64,000 nt of DNA from Actinospineispora acaciae DSM 45401 (lineage in GTDB: Bacteria > Actinomycetota > Actinomycetes > Mycobacteriales > Pseudonocardiaceae): NCBI RefSeq assembly GCF_000620785.1, contig NZ_JIAI01000004.1, positions 248,001-312,000 on the forward strand. The letters are read 5' to 3'. Each line of letters opens with the position of its first letter. Position 1 is the stretch's first letter. The notes under the pieces are model-generated. The model saw only the letters and a list, made by a program, of their open reading frames with translations, did not search any database and was not told the origin of the DNA. Shown here one piece after another: positions 17,338 to 25,910 of this stretch. Made by a program: the position numbers and the translations under genes.

Positions 17338-17354
17338 TTGATAAAATCCATCAA
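17338..17354. promoter_or_regulatory. candidate ROK operator between leader peptide and TauD operon
   Basis: The 363-base gap between the ROK and TauD starts holds the leader peptide and an AT-rich stretch. That stretch contains the inverted repeat TTGAT-N7-ATCAA (17338-17342 and 17350-17354). A TTGACC (17376-17381) and a TACGAT (17385-17390) nearby are possible promoter parts for the TauD operon but do not form one well-spaced pair. Confidence 0.4.
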
Positions 17355-17476
17355 ACAAGTCATGATGTACCGTCCTTGACCGGTTACGATCCCGCTGAGC
17401 GCAACCGTTGTCGCCGCTCCCCCCGCGTTCCTACCGTCTGTTTCGGACACGATCCCGCCGACGTGAGGACGCACCC

Positions 17477-18418
17477 ATGACTCTGCAGGCCGACACCTCC
17501 GCACGCTCCGCCGCCGCCGGCTCGAACGGCGTGACGGTGGTCCGGATCGGTGGCCGCATCGGCGCCCGCGTCGACGGGGTGCGGCTGGGCCCCGGCCTCG
17601 ACACGGGCGTCGTCGCGGACATCCGCGCCGCTCTGCTCGAACACAAGGTGATCTTCTTCCGGGGCCAGGAGCACCTGGACGACGACGGCCAGCTCGGGTT
17701 CGCCCGGCTGCTCGGCGCCCCGACCGCCGCACACCCCACCGTGCGCGGGTCGAGCACGCACGTGCTGCCCATCGACTCCGAGCGGTCCAAGGCGAACAGC
17801 TGGCACACCGACGTCACGTTCGTGGACCGGGTGCCGGCGGCGAGCATCCTGCGCGCCATCCACCTTCCGCCCTACGGCGGCACCACGACCTGGGCGAACA
17901 CCGCCGCGGCCTACCAGGCGCTGCCGGTGCCGCTGAAGAACCTGGCCGACCGGCTCTGGGCGGTGCACACCAACGCGTTCGACTACGCCGCCGACGCCGA
18001 GTCCGTCTCCGACGAGCTGGACGAACGGCTGGTCGCCTACCGCGAGGAGTTCCGCTCGACGGTCTACGAGACCGAGCACCCGGTGGTGCGGGTGCACCCG
18101 GAGACCGGCGAGCGCGCGCTGCTGCTGGGTCACTTCGTCCGGGAGTTCGTCGGGCTCAACGGCAAGGAGTCGCACGCGCTGTTCCACCTGCTGCAGGACC
18201 GGGTGATCCGGCTGGAGAACACCGTCCGCTGGAGCTGGGAGCCCGGCGACGTGGCGATCTGGGACAACCGCGCGACCCAGCACTACGCCATCTCCGACTA
18301 CGACGACCACCACCGGCTGCTGCACCGCATCACGCTGGCCGGCGACGTCCCGGTCGGCGTGGACGGCGCGCGCAGCATCACCCGCAGCGGCGACGCCGCC
18401 CACTTCTCCGCCCTCTGA
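17477..18418 (+). CDS. TauD/TfdA-family Fe(II)/2-oxoglutarate dioxygenase
   Basis: A 313-residue dioxygenase. The iron ligands are visible as HTD (WHTDVTF, His near residue 110) and a distal His in HRLLHRITLAG near 282, followed by the Arg expected to bind 2-oxoglutarate. Enzymes of this family release sulfite from taurine or alkyl sulfates and sulfonates. Here the gene leads an operon with an SsuABC-type importer, so it probably desulfonates the imported compound in the cytoplasm. GTGAGGAC serves as ribosome binding site. The stop overlaps the next ATG (TGATG). Confidence 0.9.
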   Translation: MTLQADTSARSAAAGSNGVTVVRIGGRIGARVDGVRLGPGLDTGVVADIRAALLEHKVIFFRGQEHLDDDGQLGFARLLGAPTAAHPTVRGSSTHVLPIDSERSKANSWHTDVTFVDRVPAASILRAIHLPPYGGTTTWANTAAAYQALPVPLKNLADRLWAVHTNAFDYAADAESVSDELDERLVAYREEFRSTVYETEHPVVRVHPETGERALLLGHFVREFVGLNGKESHALFHLLQDRVIRLENTVRWSWEPGDVAIWDNRATQHYAISDYDDHHRLLHRITLAGDVPVGVDGARSITRSGDAAHFSAL

Positions 18419-19416
18419 TGACCAACCGACGGCGGTTCCTCGGGCTCGCCCTGTCCGGCCTCGCCGCGGCGGCCGTCGGGTGCGGCACCGGCGGCGGTCG
18501 CAACACCGGCACCCTGCGCTACCAGGGCTGGGCCGGCCAGGTCATCCCGCCCGAGCTGGCCGCCGACCTCGGCTACCTGGAGGGCGTCAAGCTGGAGTGG
18601 GTCGGCAACACGATCAGCGGCCCGCAGGACATCCAGTCCGCCGCGACCGGGCAGGTCGACTTCGGCGGGGCGTTCAACGGCGCGGTGGTCAAGCTCGCCG
18701 CCGCGCGCGCACCGGTCACGGCGGTGATCGGCTACTACGGGCGGGACCGGGACGAGGAGACCGGGTACTACGTGCTCGACGACAGCCCGATCCGGGGGCC
18801 GCGCGACCTGTTGGGCCAGAAGGTCGGCATGAACACCCTGGGCGCGCACAGCGAGGCGATGCTGGACATCTACCTGGCGCGCAACGGGCTGTCCAAGGAG
18901 GAGATCGGGCGGGTCGAGCCGATCGTGGTGCCGCCGGTGAACACCGAGCAGTCGCTGCGCCAGCGCCAGATCGAGGTCGGCGCGCTGGACGGCGTGCTGC
19001 GGGAGAAGGCGCTGGCCCGGGGCGGCATCCGCAAGCTGTTCAGCGACGTCGAGCTGCTCGGCGCGTTCACCGCCGGCAGCTACGTGATCAAGAAGTCGTT
19101 CGTCGAGCGGAACCCGGAGACCGTGCGGACGTTCGTCTCCGGCGTCGGCAGGGCCATCGAGTGGAGCCGCACGACGCCGCGCGCGGAGGTCATCGAGCGG
19201 TTCACCAAGATCATGACGGACCGGCGGCGCAACGAGGACACCGACCCGCTGCGGTACTGGAAGACCTACGGCGTCGCCGGCACCGGCGGCCTGATCAAGG
19301 ACGCGGAGCTGCAGGTCTGGATCGACTGGCTGGCCGATCGCGGCGACATCCCTCGCGGGTCGGTCAAGGCCGGCGACCTGTACACGAACGAGTTCAACTC
19401 CTACGCGAAGGCCTGA
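18418..19416 (+). CDS. ABC transporter substrate-binding lipoprotein (SsuA/TauA-like)
   Basis: A 332-residue binding protein. The signal carries twin arginines (NRRRFLGLAL) and a lipobox ending at Cys22 (AAAVGC), so it is probably exported by Tat and lipid-anchored outside. The body resembles NMT1/SsuA-type aliphatic sulfonate or nitrate binding proteins (LGYLEGVKLEWVGN, GQVDFGGAFNGAVVKL). It works with the ATPase and permease genes that follow. The substrate is probably a sulfonate, inferred from the TauD neighbour and the leader peptide. Confidence 0.9.
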   Translation: MTNRRRFLGLALSGLAAAAVGCGTGGGRNTGTLRYQGWAGQVIPPELAADLGYLEGVKLEWVGNTISGPQDIQSAATGQVDFGGAFNGAVVKLAAARAPVTAVIGYYGRDRDEETGYYVLDDSPIRGPRDLLGQKVGMNTLGAHSEAMLDIYLARNGLSKEEIGRVEPIVVPPVNTEQSLRQRQIEVGALDGVLREKALARGGIRKLFSDVELLGAFTAGSYVIKKSFVERNPETVRTFVSGVGRAIEWSRTTPRAEVIERFTKIMTDRRRNEDTDPLRYWKTYGVAGTGGLIKDAELQVWIDWLADRGDIPRGSVKAGDLYTNEFNSYAKA

Positions 19417-19419
19417 GCC

Positions 19420-20223
19420 ATGACCGCGAAGATCAGTTTCGACGGCGTCGGGCGCGAGTTCCCGATCCGAGGCACGCCCGGGCGGCTGACCGCGCTGGAG
19501 GGCATCGACCTGGACGTGGCGGCCGGGGAGTTCATGGTGATCGTCGGGCCCAGCGGGTGCGGGAAGTCGACCCTGCTCGACCTGCTGGCCGGGCTGTCCA
19601 CGCCGAGCGCGGGGCGGATCCTGCTCGACGGCGAGCCGGTGACCGGCGCCGGGCTGGACCGGGGCATCGTGTTCCAGCAGTACGCGCTGCTGCCCTGGCG
19701 CACCGCGCTGGGGAACGTCGAGTTCGGGCTCGAAGCGACAGGCGTCCCGCGCCGGCAACGGGCAGAGCGCGCACGGGAGTACCTCGAACTGGTGGACCTC
19801 GCCGGGTTCGCCGACCGGCACCCGCACGAGCTCTCCGGCGGCATGCGCCAGCGGGTGGCGATCGCGCGCAGCCTCGCCTACGACCCCGAGGTGCTGCTGA
19901 TGGACGAGCCGTTCGCCGCGCTGGACGCGCAGACCCGCGAGTCGCTGCAGGACGAGCTGCTGCGCATCTGGCAGCGCACCCACAAGACGGTCGTGTTCAT
20001 CACCCACGGCATCGACGAGGCCGTCTACCTGGGCCAACGGGTGGCGGTGCTGACCTCGCGGCCGGGTCGGGTGAAGAGCGTGGTGGACATCGACCTCGGC
20101 CGCCGGGACTCAGAGGACATCAGGTCGACGCCCGAGTTCGCCCACTACCGCCACCGGATCTGGACCCTGCTGCACGACGAGGTGGCCCGTGCCCACGAGC
20201 TGGAAAGGGAGGCGGTCGGATGA
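19420..20223 (+). CDS. ABC transporter ATPase (SsuB/TauB-like)
   Basis: A 267-residue ATPase with Walker A GPSGCGKST near residue 42, signature LSGGM near 138, Walker B VLLMDEP near 157 and the H-loop HGIDEA near 192. The sequence, including PFAALDAQTRE, is typical of nitrate/sulfonate/taurine importers. It starts 3 bases after the binding-protein stop and overlaps the permease by 4 bases, so it forms one transcription unit with them. Confidence 0.92.
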   Translation: MTAKISFDGVGREFPIRGTPGRLTALEGIDLDVAAGEFMVIVGPSGCGKSTLLDLLAGLSTPSAGRILLDGEPVTGAGLDRGIVFQQYALLPWRTALGNVEFGLEATGVPRRQRAERAREYLELVDLAGFADRHPHELSGGMRQRVAIARSLAYDPEVLLMDEPFAALDAQTRESLQDELLRIWQRTHKTVVFITHGIDEAVYLGQRVAVLTSRPGRVKSVVDIDLGRRDSEDIRSTPEFAHYRHRIWTLLHDEVARAHELEREAVG

Positions 20224-21065
20224 CCATCCTCGCAACGCGGTCACGGTCGCGGCAGAAGCGCGCTTTCCCGCCCGCTGAACCGCCCCACGGGGCGCGAACC
20301 CGACGCCTGGCGGCGCTGGTCCGACCGGTGGCGACCAAGACCGTCGCGGTGGCGGCCCTGCTGGCGGCCTGGGAGCTGGCACCCCGCACCGGGCTGGTCG
20401 ACCCGACGTTCCTCTCGCCGTTCTCCGAGGTCCTGCGGGCCCTCGCCGAGCTGGCCGGGAACGGCCAACTGGCCGAGCACGTCCAGGCCAGCCTGACCCG
20501 CTCGCTGGTCGGGTTCGCGCTGGCCGTCGCGTTCGCGGTGCCGCTGGGGGTGCTGATCGGCTGGTACCAACCGGTGTCCGACCTGCTCACCCCGCTGGTG
20601 CAACTTTTCCTCAACACCGCGGCGCTGGCGCTGCTCCCGGTGTTCGTGCTGATCCTGGGCATCGGCGAGACGTCGAAGATCAGCATCGTGGCCTACGCCT
20701 GCTGCTGGCCGATCCTGCTGAACACCATCACCGCCGTGCGCGGCGTCGACCCCACGCTGCTCAAGCTGGCCAGGTCGCTGGACCTGCCGCCGGTGCGGCT
20801 GTTCGCCACGGTGATCCTGCCCGGCTCGCTGCCGACGATCTTCACCGGCATCCGGCTGGCCGGCGCGGCGGCCATCGTGGTGGTGGTCGCCGCCGAGATG
20901 GTCGGCGCGAAGGCCGGCCTCGGCTACCTGATCAACGCCTCGCAGTACAACTTCGCGATCCCCCAGATGTACGCCGGGATCGTGGCCATCTCGGTCATCG
21001 GCGTGGCCTTCAACCAGCTGCTGCTGACCGTCGAGCGGCGGTTCACCTCCTGGAGGACATCGTGA
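20220..21065 (+). CDS. ABC transporter permease (SsuC/TauC-like)
   Basis: A 281-residue permease with about six membrane segments and the EAA-type loop SLDLPPVRLFATVILPGSLP facing the ATPase. It starts with ATG 20220 overlapping the ATPase stop. The first 35 residues are basic and cytoplasmic. It completes the importer for the presumed sulfonate substrate. Its stop overlaps the start of the broken flavoprotein gene. Confidence 0.92.
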   Translation: MTILATRSRSRQKRAFPPAEPPHGARTRRLAALVRPVATKTVAVAALLAAWELAPRTGLVDPTFLSPFSEVLRALAELAGNGQLAEHVQASLTRSLVGFALAVAFAVPLGVLIGWYQPVSDLLTPLVQLFLNTAALALLPVFVLILGIGETSKISIVAYACCWPILLNTITAVRGVDPTLLKLARSLDLPPVRLFATVILPGSLPTIFTGIRLAGAAAIVVVVAAEMVGAKAGLGYLINASQYNFAIPQMYAGIVAISVIGVAFNQLLLTVERRFTSWRTS

Positions 21066-22497
21066 TAGAGCTGGACCTCACCACGGATGTGCTCGTGGTC
21101 GGCGGTGGCCCCGCCGCCACCTGGGCCGCCGTCAAGGCCGCGGCAGCCGGCGCCGACGTGGTGCTCGCCGACAAGGGCTACTGCGGCACCAGCGGCGCGA
21201 CCGCGTCGGCGGGCACCGGCGTCTGGTACGTCCCGCCGGAGCCGGCCGAGCGGGAGGCGGCGATGGCCAGCCGCGAGGGCCTCGGCGGCTACCTGGCCGA
21301 CCGTCGCTGGATGGCCAGGGTGCTGGACCAGACCTACGCCGGGGTGAACGAGCTGGCCGGGGCCACCCGCTACCCGTTCCCGGTGACCGGGAACGGCGAG
21401 CAGCTGCGCACCGGCCTGCAGGGGCCGGAGTACATGCGCCGGATGCGGGCCTGGGTGCGCCGCCGCGGGGTGCGGATCCTGGACCACAGCCCGGTGACCG
21501 AGCTGCTCGCCGACCCGTCCGGGGCGGTCGCGGGCGCGGTCGGCCACCGCCGCCAGGTCGGGCGGGACTTCCGGGTGCGGGCCGGCGCGGTGGTGCTGGC
21601 CAGCGGCGGCTGCGCGTTCCTGTCCGGGGCGCTGGGTTGCAACGTCAACACCGGCGACGGGGCGCTGTTCGCCGCCGAGGCCGGCGCCGAGCTGTCCGGG
21701 ATGGAGTTCTCCAACGCCTACGGCATCGCCCCCGAGGGCACCTCGGTGACGAAGACGGCGTTCTACCACTACGCGACGTTCTACACCGAGGACGGCAACG
21801 AGTCACGTTGATCGCGGAGGGCACCGTGCGCGGCACCGGCGGCATCCGCCTCGCCTCGGACGACTGCGCGACCACCGTGCCCGGGCTCTACGCCGCCGGC
21901 GACGCCGCCACCCGGGAGCCGATCTGCGGCGGGTTCACCGGCGGCGGCAGCCACAACGCGGCGTGGGCGATCTCCTCGGGCGCCTGGGCCGGCGCCGGCG
22001 CGGCCCGCCACGCCCGCTCGCTGGGCGACCGCGCGAGCCGCCGCGCCGTGACGCCGCTGGGCGGGGCGGGGCTGCGGCCGGCCGGGCGGCCGGTGGACGA
22101 CCACCGCGCCGTGGTGGCCACCGTCCAACGCGAGGTGCTGCCGTACGACAAGAACTACCTGCGCCACGGCGACGCCCTGGCCGGCGCGCTGGCCACCCTG
22201 GACGACACCTGGCGACGGGTGCGCGCCTCCCTGCGCGCCACCGGGGCCGACGTGGTCCGCGCCCGGCAGGCCGCCGCGATGACCGCGCACGCCCGCTGGA
22301 TGTACACCGCCGCCCTGGCCCGCACCGAGACCCGGGGCATGGCCAAGCGCCTGGACTTCCCCGACCAGGACCCCGCGCAGCACCACCGGCTGACCACCGG
22401 CGGCCTCGACGAGATCTGGATCCGCCCGGAGGCGACCGGCGCGGCTCACGGGGTGGCGTCGTGTTCGACCGAGGCCCCGACGGCGTCCCGGTCATAA
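21062..22497 (+). pseudogene. broken FAD-dependent oxidoreductase (fumarate reductase/FAD_binding_2 type)
   Basis: ATG 21062 opens a good flavoprotein N-terminus (VLVVGGGPAATWAAV, GTSGATASAGTG) that runs to FYTEDGN near 21800 and then stops at 21811. The continuation VTLIAEGTVRGTGGIR, then CATTVPGLYAAGDAATRE and GFTGGGSHNAAW, lies in another frame from about 21804 to 22497. The family normally has on the order of 100 more residues between these two blocks, so an internal deletion plus frame change has occurred. An intact relative would reduce or oxidise the operon substrate or its product. The upstream importer genes are intact, so the transport function may remain. Confidence 0.8.
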
Positions 22498-22507
22498 GCA
22501 AGCCCGC

Positions 22508-22556
22508 GAGTCGCGCGTCTCAGCACACCGAGTCGCGCGTTTCAGCACACCGAGTC
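22508..22556. repeat. 22-base tandem repeat, 2.2 copies
   Basis: The unit GAGTCGCGCGTCTCAGCACA plus CC (22508-22529) is repeated with one change at 22530-22551 and begins a third time (GAGTC, 22552-22556). It lies between the broken flavoprotein and the convergent tautomerase and supplies that gene's stop codon and last residues. Confidence 0.8.
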
Positions 22557-22966
22557 TTCGGCGGCGAAGCGGTGGTTCGTTCGTCGCCCGTCCAGTCGTT
22601 GTTGAAGCCGCCGAGGTGCGGGTGGTACATCTCGTCGCCGGCGTGTTGGGTGAACTCGACCTTCGTCCAGAGCGTGTCCAGGTCGAGCATCTCCGCGCAC
22701 GTGTCGATCAGTGCCTGTGCCAGCCGGGCTCGGGTCTGGACGGGGCGGCCGGCGCGGATGTCACACATGATCAGGGCCGAGGGCGTCGGCGGGCCGGTCT
22801 CGTGGCAGCGCCACACGCCGCCCTCGCCGAGGTCGTGCACGGACACGGTGAGCAGGTCCATGCCGACCTGCATGATCTCGGCGTAGGCCTGGCCGACCCG
22901 CTGGGCGAGCGCGCGCTTGGTGGCGGCGGTGAGGGTCAGCGGCAGGTCGATCTGGATGGACGGCAT
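22520..22966 (-). CDS. tautomerase family protein
   Basis: A 148-residue protein starting Met-Pro-Ser-Ile-Gln, giving the catalytic N-terminal proline. The body is a fused tautomerase with two beta-alpha-beta halves. The last ~12 residues (KTRCAETRDSVC) are encoded inside a 22-base tandem repeat and are probably recent additions. The ATG overlaps the amidase stop (TGATG), so it is the third gene of a nitrilase-amidase-tautomerase operon. The substrate is unknown. It is distinct from the tautomerase at 6498. Confidence 0.82.
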   Translation of the reverse strand: MPSIQIDLPLTLTAATKRALAQRVGQAYAEIMQVGMDLLTVSVHDLGEGGVWRCHETGPPTPSALIMCDIRAGRPVQTRARLAQALIDTCAEMLDLDTLWTKVEFTQHAGDEMYHPHLGGFNNDWTGDERTTASPPKTRCAETRDSVC

Positions 22967-24273
22967 CAGGCGGCCTCCAGCGCCCGGGCGGCCGCGAACA
23001 GGAGGTGTTCGCTGCCGGGGGCGGTGACGAGCTGGACGGCGGTGGGCAGTCCGTCCTGGCGGCCGGCCGGGATGCTGATGGCCGGTACGCCGGTCAGGTT
23101 CCACGGGTAGGTGAACGAGAGCAGCGCCGAGCGGACCTCCAGCTCCGTGCCGTCGACCCGCACGCGGCGCGCACCGAGCGGGGGCGCCACGACCGGGACC
23201 GTCGGCAGGGCGAGCAGGTCGTGGGTCCGCAGCAGCTCCCGCACGGTCGCGCGCAGCTCCTCGCGCGCCTCGGCGGCCGCCGCGTAGCTCTCGTCGGAGA
23301 CCTTGCCGCCGCGCTCCAGCCGGTCCACGACCTCGTCGTCGATCAGGTCGCGGTCGGCGTCCAGATGATGCCGGTGCACCTCATACGCCTCCCTGCCCTG
23401 CAGGGTGGTGAAGACGTCGAACAGGTGCCCGGGCAACCCGCCGACCGGCCGCGGGGCGAACCCGGCGCGGGTCACCAGCCGGTGGGCCAGCTCCTCGACC
23501 CGCGCGTCGCACACGCCGGCGCGGACCCAGCCGACCGTCAACGACAGCGGCTCGGGCAGCGGCGGGGGTTCCGGCGGCCGCGAGGCGAGCGCCATGTAAC
23601 CGATCAGCGCGTCCTCGGCCGACCCGGCGAACAGGCCGACGTGGTCGAGCGTGGGCGCCAGCGGGTACACGCCCGCACCGGGGATGGCGTCGTAGGCGGG
23701 CTTGAACCCGACGACGCCGCACAACGCGGCCGGCACCCGAACCGAGCCCGCCGTATCCGTCCCCACCGACAGCGGAACCATGCCCGACGCCACCGCCACC
23801 GCGCTGCCTCCGCTGCTGCCGCCGGACATGCGGCCGGAATCATTCGGGTTCCGCGAGGGGCCGTGCACGGACCGGTCCCCGGTGGCGCCGTAGGCGAACT
23901 CGTGCAGCGTGGTCTTCCCGACGATGACCGCGCCCCGATCGCGCAGCCGGGTCACGACCTCGGCGTCACGCGTCGCCGCCGCGGCACCGAAGGACGTCGC
24001 CGACCCGCACGTCGTGGGCAGGCCGGCCATGTCGACGAGGTCCTTGACCGCAACCGGGATGCCGTGCAGCGGCCCCCGGTCGACGCCCTCGGCCAGCTCC
24101 CGGTCGGCTCGTTGGGCCGCCGCGTACGCCCCCAGCTCGTCGACCAGCGCGAACGCGTTCAACTCAGAGTTGCGGTCGTGAACCCTCCGCAGTACGTCCT
24201 CGGCCAGCCGGGCGGCGGAGGTCTCGCCCCGGCGCAGCGCCCGGCCCAGTCCGGTGATCGTCACGGCCGTCAC
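22966..24273 (-). CDS. amidase (amidase-signature family)
   Basis: A 435-residue amidase-signature enzyme with the complete Ser-cisSer-Lys triad: Lys77 (GIPVAVKDLV), Ser153 in GGSSGGS and Ser177 in GTDTAGS. It hydrolyses an amide to an acid and ammonia in the cytoplasm. GTG 24273 was chosen because it overlaps the nitrilase stop as GTGA and gives a normal N-terminus; the longer open frame is shadow of the nitrilase gene. Together with the nitrilase it could convert a nitrile or amide to a carboxylate. It is not GatA, since no gatB or gatC is nearby. Confidence 0.92.
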   Translation of the reverse strand: MTAVTITGLGRALRRGETSAARLAEDVLRRVHDRNSELNAFALVDELGAYAAAQRADRELAEGVDRGPLHGIPVAVKDLVDMAGLPTTCGSATSFGAAAATRDAEVVTRLRDRGAVIVGKTTLHEFAYGATGDRSVHGPSRNPNDSGRMSGGSSGGSAVAVASGMVPLSVGTDTAGSVRVPAALCGVVGFKPAYDAIPGAGVYPLAPTLDHVGLFAGSAEDALIGYMALASRPPEPPPLPEPLSLTVGWVRAGVCDARVEELAHRLVTRAGFAPRPVGGLPGHLFDVFTTLQGREAYEVHRHHLDADRDLIDDEVVDRLERGGKVSDESYAAAAEAREELRATVRELLRTHDLLALPTVPVVAPPLGARRVRVDGTELEVRSALLSFTYPWNLTGVPAISIPAGRQDGLPTAVQLVTAPGSEHLLFAAARALEAA

Positions 24274-25154
24274 CTGGGCAGCGGCGCGGCACCGTAGCCG
24301 AGCATCTGGTCGTAGAGGTCGGTGCGGCGGTCGCGGTGCAGGTCGTTGAGCTGGTTCCAGATCGGGGCGGTCCGCGCGGCGGTGAGGTCGACGTCGGCGT
24401 AGAGGATCGTGTCCTCGTCCGGGCCGGCGATCCGGTCGATCGGCCAGCCGTTCGTGCCCGCGATCAGCGAGTTCCCCATGAACCCCACGCCGCGCTCCTC
24501 GCCGATCCGGTCGGCCGTCGCGATGAACACGTTGTTCACGTGCGCGGCGGTGGTCGTCAGGTAGGCCGGCATGCACACGCCGCTGGCGTCGTAGAGCGGC
24601 GGTGGCGTCCACACCCAGCCGGTGGGGATGCAGATGATGTCCGCGCCGAGCTGGGACACGATCCGGGCCGTCTCCGGGAACCAGATGTCCCAGCAGACCA
24701 GCAGCCCGATCCGGCCGATGCGGGTGTCGTACACCGAGAAGCCCTCGTCACCCGGGGTGAACCACAGCTTCTCGGTGTTCCACAGGTGCGTCTTGCGGTA
24801 CCGGCCGATGTACCCGTCGGGGCCGACCAGCACGGCGGTGTCGAACAGCCTCGTACCGTCCCGCTCGACCACGCAGCCCACGATGTACGCGTCGTACTCG
24901 GCCGCCAGCCGGGCGAACGACTCGACGCTGCGCCCGTCCGGGACGGCCTCGGCGTGCGCGAAGGCCTCGTCACGGCTGGAGAACACGTAGCCCGTGGTGG
25001 CCAGCTCGGGCAGGACGATCAGGCCCGCGCCCGCCTCGGCGGCCGTCCTGATCCGCTCCTCCACGGCCAGCCCGTTGGCCTTCAGGTTCTCCACACCGAC
25101 CCTCGGCTCGAACTGGGCCACCGCCACCCGAACCGGGCTGACGTTCGCTGTCAT
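24270..25154 (-). CDS. carbon-nitrogen hydrolase (nitrilase superfamily)
   Basis: A 294-residue enzyme with the Glu-Lys-Cys triad at Glu50 (LPELATTGY), Lys121 (YRKTHLW) and Cys154 (LLVCWDIWFPE). The WDIWFPE sequence is closer to amidase or carbamoylase branches than to true nitrilases. It is first in an operon with an amidase and a tautomerase and divergent from an HxlR regulator across 69 bases. It probably performs the first step of degrading a nitrogen-containing compound; the substrate is not evident. Confidence 0.9.
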   Translation of the reverse strand: MTANVSPVRVAVAQFEPRVGVENLKANGLAVEERIRTAAEAGAGLIVLPELATTGYVFSSRDEAFAHAEAVPDGRSVESFARLAAEYDAYIVGCVVERDGTRLFDTAVLVGPDGYIGRYRKTHLWNTEKLWFTPGDEGFSVYDTRIGRIGLLVCWDIWFPETARIVSQLGADIICIPTGWVWTPPPLYDASGVCMPAYLTTTAAHVNNVFIATADRIGEERGVGFMGNSLIAGTNGWPIDRIAGPDEDTILYADVDLTAARTAPIWNQLNDLHRDRRTDLYDQMLGYGAAPLPR

Positions 25155-25223
25155 CGCTACTCCCTAGTGGTTGCTCGTTGAAACTACTTGGAAGCGTAGG
25201 CGTACTGGTTTAAACTTGCAACC
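25155..25223. promoter_or_regulatory. divergent control region with HxlR operator candidates
   Basis: The 69-base AT-rich gap contains an inverted repeat GGTTGC (25169-25174) ... GCAACC (25218-25223), and inside it GTTGAAAC (25177-25184) facing the palindrome GTTTAAAC (25208-25215). These symmetric elements straddle both start sites, so the HxlR protein likely binds here. No clear -35 and -10 pair was assigned. Confidence 0.5.
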
Positions 25224-25679
25224 ATGCATGCGAGAGGCGTGAGCCACCGGCGGGCGGAGTGCCCGGTCGCCAGGACCGTGGACGTGATCGGGGACCGCTG
25301 GTCGCTGCTGATCGTCCGGGACGTCCTGGACGGCATCGGGCGGTTCAGCGAGCTGCAGCGCAACCTGGGGCTGGCCAAGAACATCCTGACCACCCGCCTG
25401 CGCGAGCTGGTCGCCCACGGCATCCTGGAGGTCGTCCCCGCCGCCGACGGATCCGCCTACCACGAGTACGCGCTGACCCCGAAGGGCCGCGAGCTGTTCG
25501 GCGTCATCGTGGCCCTGCGGCAGTGGGGCGAGGCGCACATGTTCGACGAGGGCGAGCCGCACTCGCGGCTGCTGGACAGCGAGCACCAGCTGCCCGTCCG
25601 CTACCAGGTCACCGACGCCGAGGGCCGCCCCATCACCGCCGGGGACGCGTTCGTGCGCAAGGTGCGCCAGCACCCGTGA
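25224..25679 (+). CDS. HxlR family transcriptional regulator
   Basis: A 151-residue winged-helix protein with the HxlR core: Cys (RRAECPVARTVDVIGDRWS), LLIVRDVLDGIGRFSELQ, LAKNILTTRLRELV and a wing ending YALTPKGRELF. It is divergent from the nitrilase-amidase-tautomerase operon and likely represses it until the substrate or an electrophile is sensed. Its stop codon TGA (25677-25679) lies inside the left arm of a dispersed hairpin, so the element has supplied the end of the gene. Confidence 0.9.
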   Translation: MHARGVSHRRAECPVARTVDVIGDRWSLLIVRDVLDGIGRFSELQRNLGLAKNILTTRLRELVAHGILEVVPAADGSAYHEYALTPKGRELFGVIVALRQWGEAHMFDEGEPHSRLLDSEHQLPVRYQVTDAEGRPITAGDAFVRKVRQHP

Positions 25680-25719
25680 GTGGCTAGGGGCGTCATAGCG
25701 CCCCTAGCCACTCACGGGT
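25672..25719. repeat. dispersed hairpin element, copy 2 (likely terminator)
   Basis: A perfect 21-bp stem (arms 25672-25692 and 25699-25719) closes a TCATAG loop. The core CCGTGAGTGGCTAGGGG and its complement match copy 1 at 5612 and copy 3 at 53402. The sequence after the stem, GTTCTGATCAG, also matches copy 1 (GTTCTGACCAG). It overlaps the last codons of the HxlR gene. Confidence 0.85.
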
Positions 25720-25743
25720 TCTGATCAGTGACGTGCGGCGCTG

Positions 25744-25773
25744 TTGACGGTCCCGGCCGGCGCCGCATAACGT
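25744..25773 (+). promoter_or_regulatory. promoter of leader peptide and Liv-type operon
   Basis: TTGACG (25744-25749) and TAACGT (25768-25773) are separated by 18 bases. The predicted start of transcription lies within a few bases of the leader peptide ATG at 25784, so the mRNA would have almost no 5' leader. Confidence 0.5.
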
Positions 25774-25783
25774 CGGAACCGAC

Positions 25784-25861
25784 ATGACGAGCGTTCTGTT
25801 CGCCGCCTACCGCCGGCACATCGACCAGATGCGCGGCTGCACGACCACGCGCTGTAGCTGA
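25784..25861 (+). CDS. Cys-type leader peptide (25 residues)
   Basis: A 25-residue ORF, too short for usual gene finders, reads MTSVLFAAYRRHIDQMRGC and continues to a second Cys before the stop TGA at 25859-25861. The RRH-I-D core followed by Cys residues matches the leader peptide at 17176 (RRHVD...C...C). It lies just after a promoter and 49 bases before the binding-protein gene of the next operon, where translation of its Cys codons could set operon expression. The function is inferred. Confidence 0.6.
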   Translation: MTSVLFAAYRRHIDQMRGCTTTRCS

Positions 25862-25910
25862 GGCGCCTCCCCAGCCTCCCACGCGTCCGCACTCCCCGAT
25901 CGGATCGTGC

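Noticed and set aside
21790..21820. The TGA in the flavoprotein gene as a selenocysteine codon or programmed frameshift
   Set aside because: The downstream similarity resumes in another frame and many residues of the family are missing at the junction. No slippery sequence or SECIS-like stem is visible, so a deletion fits better.
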